From contig JANDJZ010000682.1 in the NCBI GenBank assembly GCA_027943245.1, forward strand, positions 1 through 24,402: DNA of 24,402 nt, given 5' to 3'. The notes under the pieces are model-generated. The model ran no database searches. It was not told the origin of the DNA and saw only the letters and a program-made list of their open reading frames with translations. Source of the DNA: Acanthamoeba sp. SK_2022b (taxonomy: Eukaryota > Discosea > Longamoebia > Acanthamoebidae). Position numbers and translations under genes: made by a program. Position 1 is the stretch's first letter, and each line of letters starts with the position of its first letter. Shown one piece after another: positions 10,942 through 18,633 of this stretch.

Positions 10942-11303
10942 TGCGGCTGTTGTGTGTCAGGTAAGTATTGTTGAATGAATGACACAGAGCTTGCTCGAGC
11001 ATTATCAAGGTGGACGAAGGCCCCGAGCCAGCTCCGGTGAAAAGAACCGCGATTTACCGCTAAGCCTTTCTCAACCTATCACAAAACCCAGCTTTTTAAT
11101 AAATGGGCGAATCGGAGCGAAAAATGTTTTCCATCCAATCACTTTATGCCCCATGTTTTTTCAACCAATTGTAATGCACGCCGTTAACCGTCCGACGTTT
11201 TGGCCCGAGTGCGAGGAAAAAGCGATAATAGCCAGCGAAATCAAAAGAAATCGCTGTGTGCAATTCGTGCACGTGACATTTTATCCATAAGTTCTGGATA
11301 GAG
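10942..11303. promoter_or_regulatory. Divergent promoter region (ABCG / phosphodiesterase)
   Basis: This 362-base gap lies between divergent start codons (ABCG at 10941 on -, phosphodiesterase at 11304 on +). It is AT-richer than the exons and contains CCAAT elements at about 11135-11139 and 11165-11169. No clear TATA box is seen for either gene. It probably carries both promoters; this is inferred from position, not from a recognised regulator site. Confidence 0.55.
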
Positions 11304-11668
11304 ATGCACTGGGTGGTGACGGTGGTGGCGGTCGTATTGCTGGCGACCCACAGCTCTGCTGCCAAGCCCGGGCCCCTCTTCCTCTTTTCCATGTGCCATT
11401 CCACCCCCCCCCCCCAAACACTCGCCGAGTGTTGCAGCGCTAAGGTGGTGCCCGTGGTCTTGGGGGGGGGGAGTGATGGCATGCGAACGGATTATTTGCA
11501 GCAGGCACGGGCGCTGGGACTCCCCACGCTCACCCGTCTCATCGAAGGCGGCACTCTCGCGTCGGCCTCCCAGACGGTCTGGCCCGCCGTCACTTTTCCC
11601 TCCCACACCAGGCACCCTCTCCCTCCCCGCTCGTGTTTGTAGGGTGTGTGTGTGCGCGCGCGCGTGTG

Positions 11669-11727
<59 letters not shown>

Positions 11728-11961
11728 CGCCGAGTATGAAGGGGCTGATCCACGATGGTGGGTTGCTCCTTCTCCAGCATGGTGACGGGCGTGAATCCGG
11801 CAAAGCATGGCGTGTGGAACAACAACGTGTTCGGTCCGCTCGACGCCAACCGCAACAACCACTACTTCTACCAGGACATCACCGCCAAGACCATCTTCGA
11901 CGCTGCGCACGAACTCGGTGAGCTCCCCCCCCCCGAAGATGGGCCCGCGATAAATGTCCAC

Positions 11962-12036
<75 letters not shown>

Positions 12037-13252
12037 GTGTTGTGTGTTGTGTCCATGAGTCTCACCGGGGAACGCGGCAGGTCTGTCGGCGATGGGCATC
12101 GACTGGCCGGTGACCGTGGGGGCTCCTCTCGACCCGCTGTTCCCAGGTAACCCCCCCCCCTACAATGACAGCCAATACGACCACTCAACACGCGCGTTGC
12201 TGGTTGTCCCACGCAGGCAACGACGATGACCCCGCCACGCTCGACGAGGCCAAGTGGCTCTACAACACCATCAAGGGCCCCGTCAAGTATAACCTGGCGC
12301 CTTCATGTGCAGTTGTGGGCGCACGCGTCGCGTTCTTACCTCGTCGATCTACTACCCCCCCCCCAGGAAGGTGCTGCCGAATGCGCAGGCGCTCTTTGGT
12401 CTCCTGCTGGACCCGCAGCGCGCCGCCATCGCCATGGAGTTCCTCGACTACAAGACGCCCGACCTCTTCGCCTTCCACTTCAACGACCTCGTGCACTCTC
12501 TCTCTCTCTCCCCCCCTCTCGTTGCCCACCTCTCCGAGAGCGCGGCTGACCACTGCTCGCGCTGCAGGACGGCGCGGAGCACGCGCACGGCTACATGAGC
12601 GACGAGGCCGTCAAGGCCCTGAAGATGATCGACGGCTTGCTGGGCCAGATGCTCGCCAAGCTCGATCGGTTGGTTGACGCTGCCCACGAATCCCCCCCCC
12701 CCAAGGAGGAGCGACACGACGCTGACGCGTGCGTGCCCCGGTGGCCAAACAGGATGGGTCTGCTCGCGAACGGCACCGTCATCGTCGCGTCGGACCACGG
12801 CTTCCTCAACACCAGCGGCACCGAGATATCGCCCGGTAGGCCACCACCTCCTCCTCCGCTATCTCCGGTTGTCAAACCACGCGATTGGCTGCAAATAATA
12901 CTCACGAGAAAACGCAGGGGCGCTGTTGAACGCGCTCGGCGTGATCGGCCCCGGGCCTCACGGTAACCCGCCGTGGCAGGCGTGGCCAGACTGCTCGTCG
13001 GGCGTGTGTCCCATCTTCATCCACCCCAACGCCTCGTCGGTAGGGCGCCGCACCTCCCCCCCCGGGGGGCAGTGCTGACGTGTCTGTGACACCGTCACCG
13101 CCTGACTCTGTCTCGTATGTGGCAGCGCGTGAGGGAGACGGTGGACCAGGCCGTCAAGATCCTCTTGTCCGATCCGTCCTACGGCGTCATTAAAGGTGCT
13201 CCCTCACGTGGACGACTCTCGCAAGCCTTTGGCTAGTGCTTACCGACAATGT

Positions 13253-13331
<79 letters not shown>

Positions 13332-13901
13332 ACGAGTCGCGCCCCAGCCTACTCTGCCTCTGAAGTGGCGGCTCTGGGCTGTTGGCCTGGCGCGCACGTC
13401 ATGCTGCAGGTTCTGCTCCCTCCCTACTGCGCATAGTCTCTGCTCGTGGCTCATTGTCGTGCTTCGCCCTACCACCACGACCAGCTGGACACCAAGTTCC
13501 AGTTCAGTGGGTTCCACGACACGACCGGCGAAGTCATCCAGTGCTGCGGGTCGGTCGGCCAACACGTGCGTCTTTGCATGCCATGATGTGCCTTGCTGTT
13601 CATTCGATCGATGAGCAGGCGATAACCTGTTTGCCATTTAAGGGCTACGCATCGACGTTGCCCGAGATGCACGCGTCGTTCCTCATCAATGGACCGCGCA
13701 TCAAAGCCAACAACAAGATTGGCATGGTACGTTCAAACACTGGGATGCGGTAGATCGTACTGGATGGGTTCACTTGTGTGCTAACATCTGTAAAAACAGA
13801 TCCATATTATCGATATCGCGCCTACTATCGCGCACATCATGGGTCTCAATTTGCCCAACGTCGATGGCCGCGTGCTTACCGAAGTCTTCAAGACGGCTTG
13901 A
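11304..13901 (+). CDS. Secreted nucleotide pyrophosphatase/phosphodiesterase-like enzyme (alkaline phosphatase superfamily; about 435 aa)
   Basis: Type I phosphodiesterase/NPP-like hydrolase with a two-metal active site. Proposed exons: 11304-11392, 11438-11611, 11778-11917, 12081-12146, 12217-12286, 12367-12490, 12568-12668, 12753-12835, 12918-13039, 13126-13195, 13437 or 13485 to 13565, 13643-13726, 13800-13901. The N-terminus is a signal peptide (MHWVVTVVAVVLLATHSSA), so secretion or lysosomal delivery is likely. Ligand motifs in order: SDGMR, the nucleophile Thr in TVWPAVTFPSHTSMVTG, NPAKHGVWNN, DLDGAEHAHG, VASDHGF, QHGY with LPEMHASF, then DIAPTIAHIMGLNLP and a plain C-terminus without a membrane anchor. 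Three weak points: the join 11611/11778 needs a GC donor; the join after 13195 does not keep frame with canonical sites (one base out); and the first intron (11393-11437, 45 bases) might instead be read through. Family call firm, exact model not. Confidence 0.82.
11643..11726. repeat. (TG)n microsatellite in phosphodiesterase intron
   Basis: TG repeat with a short CG-rich interruption, inside the intron 11612-11777. Confidence 0.9.
11965..12052. repeat. (TG)n microsatellite in phosphodiesterase intron
   Basis: About 35 TG units followed by imperfect TTGTG units, inside the intron 11918-12080. Confidence 0.9.
13254..13330. repeat. (TG)n microsatellite in phosphodiesterase intron
   Basis: About 38 TG units between exon 13126-13195 and the next exon. 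It lies in the one intron whose flanking exons do not join in frame. Confidence 0.9.
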
Positions 13902-14262
13902 GTCATTTGTTCGTTACACGCCATGGAGCTGGCTCTTTATTTAATTTTTTTTTTTTTTTTTTGTGGAGGAAAACGTAACCTGTGCCTGCAACATCTTGCA
14001 AAGGCTTGGCCTTGAGCTTGTCCAGTGGGACTGGGCAGGCCATTAGGTTGACAGTGACAGTGGGTGGCCATGAGGGCTTGGCTGCAGTGGCAACAGGCCT
14101 GGGGATGCCACAGGCAGCCTGGCCAGCACTGTGCTGGCCCTGCGTACCCCTCCCTGCTTGAGCATGTCAGGCTGTCCTGCCTCAGCATGCACTTGGTGGT
14201 AGCAGTGGTGGTGGTCTCTGTGGCCTTGCCCTGCTCCCTGGCTGGCTACTTGCTGGCATCAG

Positions 14263-14302
14263 GTAAATTGAACAGGTGTGTTCAAATGTTTGTTCAATTT
14301 AC
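14263..14302. repeat. Inverted repeat in unit A
   Basis: GTAAATTGAAC at 14263-14273 pairs with GTTCAATTTAC at 14292-14302 (11 base pairs, 18-base spacer). It lies just beyond the stop codon (14314-14316, - strand) of the unit A reading-frame remnant. Confidence 0.75.
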
Positions 14303-14313
14303 ACCAAGGAGGG

Positions 14314-14480
14314 CTAGAACTTGATGAGCAGCTTCTCAGGGGCATTCTTGAGGGCCTTTGTCAAAGGAGGGGCTATCTCAGGGACCTTTGTGATCTTTTC
14401 TGTGGATGCTGCAGTCCACATTGCAGAAAGAGCTATGCCAAGGGAGGACCAAACCTTGGTTACCGTAGTGTGGAGGGGTG
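14314..14480 (-). pseudogene. Reading-frame remnant A (hydrophobic short protein)
   Basis: On the - strand the frame ending at 14314 reads VTKVWSSLGIALSAMW, then PEIAPPLTKALKNAPEKL and LIKF before the stop. The same peptide pattern is found in unit B. Upstream the frame is broken by a stop codon and by the extra ~80 bases of unit A, while the matching hydrophobic segment (FLLLAIMIISSMV) lies in another frame. I recognise no family. Shared protein pattern and stop position in both copies suggest descent from one coding sequence that has since decayed here. Confidence 0.35.
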
Positions 14481-14934
14481 AAAGGCCTAATTGCTATCTC
14501 AGCCATGAAGTGGAACACAGGAGCACACTGGTTGGCAGGAACCAGCACCATGCTGGAGATGATCATAATTGCCAGTAGGAGGAATGCCCCATATACTTGT
14601 GTTGTTGGCTGGGATGATGTCAATGTGCTATTTGTATGTACTGAATTACAACTCAACAAATTACATTTAAAAGATTGCATTAATCTATGGAAGAAAATGC
14701 TGGACCTTGCCTTGGGAGAACAGTGGGTGGCTGCAGCAGCAACAGGCCAGGGGGATGCCACAGGCAGCTCTGCCAGCATCACACTGGCCCCACTCACTTC
14801 CCCCTCCTCCTCCCCCACCCTGCTTGGGCATGTCAGCAGGGCCATCCCACCTCACCTCAGCACACACTTGATAGTAGCAGTGTGGCTGTGGTTTCTGAGG
14901 CCTTGCCCAGCTCCCTGGCTGGCTGCTCACTGGC

Positions 14935-14972
14935 ATCAGTTAAATTGAACCAATTTATTCAATTTAACTGAT
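14935..14972. repeat. Perfect 15-bp inverted repeat in unit B
   Basis: ATCAGTTAAATTGAA at 14935-14949 pairs perfectly with TTCAATTTAACTGAT at 14958-14972 around an 8-base loop. It sits 6 bases past the stop codon of the unit B frame, at the same place as the unit A inverted repeat. Confidence 0.9.
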
Positions 14973-14977
14973 AATGG

Positions 14978-15184
14978 CTAGAACTTGACATGCAGCTTCT
15001 CAGGGGCATTTGTCAAAGGAGGGGCAATTTCGGGGATCAGTTTGAGGACCACTAGCATCACAGTAATCTTCATGATCTTTTCCATGGATGCTGGAGTCCA
15101 CATCACAGCAAGAGCCATGCCAAGGGAGTACCAAACCTTAGTTACCATGCTGGAGATGATGATAATTGTCAGGAGTAGGAACAC
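14978..15184 (-). pseudogene. Reading-frame remnant B (68 aa, hydrophobic)
   Basis: Open - strand frame of 68 codons starting MFLLLTIIIISSMVTKVW and ending NAPEKLHVKF. It has a hydrophobic N-terminal segment of about 14 residues and a second mixed hydrophobic stretch (MKITVMLVVLKLIPEIAPPL). It parallels remnant A in unit A, including the stop position. No start context, splice partner or known family is visible, so it is either a short decayed piece of a membrane protein gene or the last exon of an unrecognised gene. Confidence 0.35.
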
Positions 15185-15714
15185 CCAGGTTTCAGTTGAA
15201 AAGTATTTGGGGCATTGGCTGGCATCTCCAAGCTATTTGTATGTTACAACACAACAAATTACATCTTAAAAGTTGCATCAATCTTTGGAAGACAATGCTG
15301 GACCTTGCCTTGGGAGAATGGAAGTAGGAAAAAGTGAAGAAGAAGACCAATCTGCTGCTGCATAGTTGGTTGGATTTGTGGGAAACACATCTTAGCTTTA
15401 GGCATGCAGCCCAAACTCTTAAAGTTTTTATGCCTCTCCATAGCCTTGGAAAGTGCATTGAAGAGTAGTTGTGAGCAGTTGAAGAAACAGTCATGCACAC
15501 CCCACTGGACCTCAACACTACAAGGTGGTGGCAGTGTGAAGGTGGGTCTGTGCACTCTTTACAACACAGATGATTATGCCAACAATGTGGTGCAACTCCT
15601 GCAAGGGGACAAGAAGACACTGGCTGCCCTCTGTGGAGAATTGCCAGAGCTACAAGGGCCCCACCCAACCATCTATGTATGAGCTGCTGGTGTTCAAAAT
15701 CAACATGCTCATCC

Positions 15715-15830
15715 CAACAAAGGAGCAGTGGTCCAGGTGGTGATGACAGTCCAGGTGGTGGTCCAGGTGACAGCAGTCCAGGCAGTGGTCCACACAATGG
15801 TTTAGGCAGCAGTTCAGGTGGTGGGTTGTT
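15715..15830 (+). repeat. Imperfect AGTCCAGGTGGTGG-type tandem repeat
   Basis: Several imperfect units built on CAGTCCAGGTGGT and CAGCAGTCCAGGCAGTGGTC. One + frame reads a Gly/Pro/Ser-rich stretch (SSGPGGDDSPGGGPG) ending in a stop at about 15841-15843. No gene can be assembled around it. Confidence 0.6.
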
Positions 15831-16107
15831 CTGCAACACATAACACAGGTAATGTTGCAAATCAATCTCATAATTTTTTTGTTGGGGCAAGTCGACATTA
15901 ATAGGGCTGGTTTTCGCGGGAGGAGGACTAGACCCACCAAGGACAAGCGGGAGGCAAGAGGCAACGCGAGGGAAGGAGGGGTCGGTGACGGAGGACCGTC
16001 TTTATCCGGTTTAAGAATCTTTGACGTGCAACAAGAATCCTGCTGATTAATTCATTCTGCCACGCGAATTTCGGGCTTGACGAGCAGAATCATCTTGGTT
16101 GCCAACG

Positions 16108-18567
16108 ATGGAAAATGGAACGGATGCATTGCACCAGACAAGCAGCTTCGAAGATGAGGAGGGAAATGAGCATTTCGACTATGTGGAAATGTTTGCCAGG
16201 GCTCTCGATCGACTCCGTACGTCACGCACTCTAATCAGTTGTGCATCTGGCACCTGCACTTTTTATTTTATTGATATATTATTTATTTATTTATTTGTTG
16301 TTGGGTGATTGGTTGGTGTGCTGCTTCCCATCTGTCACAGGGCAAGGCGAAGCCACGAGCAATCTAGTGGAGGAGTTCGAAGCCGTCTACCGATGCTTCG
16401 AGGAAAGGGAAAAGGTTTGCCACCAAACCACACCAGGCCCTTTGCCCTTCCTCGAAGCAGGCCTTGAGCTCAGTGTTTTCTCGTTGATGTCTCCCGTGCC
16501 ACAGGACTTCCACGCGGCGGTCGAGGTGGGCCAGATGCTGGTCGAGAAGAACAAGCAGCTGATGGAAGCCGCCGAGCATTCCTCCTACCAGGACGAGGTA
16601 TGCCTCGACTCCCCAGTCCTGGCGCATCACGTCGCCACGCCATGGCAGTATCTCACCGCTCGTTCTCTGCGTGCACAATCACCAGTCCTCGCATCAGGTG
16701 GAGCTACTCAAGACCCGCAACCACGAACTGCACGAGTATGTCTCGTGTTGTCTGTTGTATTCTTGTGTTGTGTTGTGTTGTATTCTTGTGTTGTGTTGTG
16801 TTGTGTTGTGTTGTGTTGTGTTGTGTTGTGTTGTGTTGTGTTGTGTTGTGTTGTGTTGTGTTGTGTTTGTTGCGCTGGTGAGTGGGCGTGTTGTGGATGG
16901 GTGGACTCACTCGAACGGTGTGCACACAGCACGGTGAAAGAGATGGAGGTGAAGAGGGATCTGTTCAAGCACAAGTATCGCTCGTTGGAGGAGGCCCGGG
17001 ACAAGTTGCTCGAGTACGTGAAGGAGCTCGAGGAGGAACAGCGCAACAACCGACTCGAAATCAAGGTGCGAGCCCATGCGTGCCCACACGAAATCGCTTG
17101 CGCCCGATTGGCTAATCGCGAGCCAATGCCACGTCGCGCGCGCTTGTGCGCGCAGGCCAACGCGAACGCCAAGCGGGAGAACCGACGCTTGGTCAAGAAG
17201 CTCGAGCAGTACAAGGAGGAGATCCAGGAGCTGATGGAGAAGCATGAGAAGATGCAGAAGCAGAACTCACAGCTTCGAAACGACCTCATGCTCCTCAAGG
17301 AGAAGCGCTTCTCGCCCGAGGACAGGTGGGGGGGGGCACCGCTTGTCGTGTTGCTCGCTTGTCGCGTTGCTCTCGTTGTTGACTTTCTTTCTCGCCTGCG
17401 GTTGGCTCTGACCGGCGGCCTTGTCGTTTCCAGGAAAATACTGGAGGGCCAGATCATGGAGCTGGAGAAGGAGAACAAGGAGCTCAAGACCATCAAGGAG
17501 GCCTTCAACAAACTCAAGGACGCCTTCGCCAAGCTCGAGATCGAAAACGCCCAGCTGCGGGTAGGCTGCACTCTCCCCGCCCCCCATCCCCCAACGTGCA
17601 CGCGCGCGCTCCCGTGTTCACTGGTCGTGTGCCTCATCCGTTGCAGGGGCTGAGCGAGCAGAACGCTTCGCTCAAGACCGTCATCGACAACCTCACGAAG
17701 CTCGACCACCAGCGACAGGCCCAGCTCGAGCAGCACAGGTTCGTCGCCGTCGCCACTGCTGTCGGGCATCGCCCACGTGACCAAAGCGCAGCGGCGGTTC
17801 TCACCGCGCGTGGCGCGTGTTGTGTTGCGGGACAGGACTCTGCTGGAGCAGGCGCGCAACACGATCGCGTTCCTGAAGCAGACGCTGGAGGAGAAGGGGA
17901 TCGTGTACGACATCAACGCCCTCAACGCCCTGAGCAAGGGCATGGCCGGCTCCAAGTGGTCGCTCATGGAGGAGCTCGAGAGGCGGCTCCTCGAGATCCT
18001 GCAGGACAAGTCCAAGTCCAAGCAGGAGATGAAGGTGCCCAAGGCCTCGCCCGCTCGCAGCTGCTCCGCTGCAACCGACCCAGAAATCTGACGCTCTTCT
18101 CTCTTTCGTTCGTTCGTTCGTTCATTCTTTCGTTCTTTCTTTCGTTCGTTCGTTCTTTGGCCCACGCCAGGAGGCCATCTTTGCCGAGATCGGGGGCAGC
18201 GTCGCGCGTCTCATCGAGATGGAGGACGAGCGGGAGAAGGCCAAGAGCGAGCGGGAGGCGATGATGCTCGAGGAGGACAGCGGGGACGAGGAGGCGATGA
18301 GCAGCGAGGACAGGGCCAAGATGGACGAGATGCTCAGGACGCTGAGCGACCGCCTCGACGCCGCCGGGGAGAAGGCGGCTGCAAGCGCTTCGCCCGGCGG
18401 CAAGCGGGGCAAGAAGCGGGCCAACAAGCGGAAGAAGAGCCCGCGCGGGGGGAAGCACCAGCACCAGCACGCCGGCGATGGCAAGAACGACTCGGGCGCA
18501 GACGTCGAGGAGAAGCACCTCGCCGAAAAGCTGCGACAGAAGATCGCGGAGAGCCTGGGCCAGGTAC

Positions 18568-18633
<66 letters not shown>

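Larger units (their letters stand above)
14050..14711. repeat. Tandem unit A of diverged duplication
   Basis: This copy aligns with 14712-15320 along its length. Shared landmarks include GGGGATGCCACAGGCAGC, the CTCCCTGGCTGGCT segment, the hairpin region, GCTAGAACTTGA, CAGCTTCTCAGGGGCAT, CCATGCTGGAGATGAT, and CTGGACCTTGCCTTGGGAGA at the end. It carries about 80 extra bases relative to unit B near 14465-14550. Confidence 0.8.
14712..15320. repeat. Tandem unit B of diverged duplication
   Basis: Second copy in the same orientation, directly abutting unit A. It begins with GAACAGTGGGTGGCTGCAG and ends with the same CTGGACCTTGCCTTGGGAGA word as unit A. The many substitutions and small indels suggest an old duplication. 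Confidence 0.8.
13902..16107. other. Low-GC, gene-poor island with decayed duplicated sequence
   Basis: About 2.2 kb between the phosphodiesterase stop and the coiled-coil gene start. It starts with a T-rich segment (poly-T at about 13943-13962), holds two diverged tandem copies of a 600-660 base unit (14050-15320), a unique stretch (15320-15680), a GGT/CCA-rich imperfect repeat (15715-15830) and finally the presumed promoter and leader of the next gene (about 15870-16107). Base composition and the abundance of TGG/CCA words differ from the neighbouring genes. No intact gene is supported. Confidence 0.6.

Noticed and set aside
15560..15720. GATA-like zinc-finger pattern (CQQCGATP ... CPLWR ... 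HLCMSCW) on the + strand
   Set aside because: The spacing between Cys pairs (29 residues) is wrong for GATA fingers, a stop codon lies directly before the first Cys, and no acceptor site can bypass it. Probably chance.
15715..15830. CRISPR-like array in the GGTCCAGGTGGT repeats
   Set aside because: Units are imperfect, contiguous and without spacers, and the window is eukaryotic.
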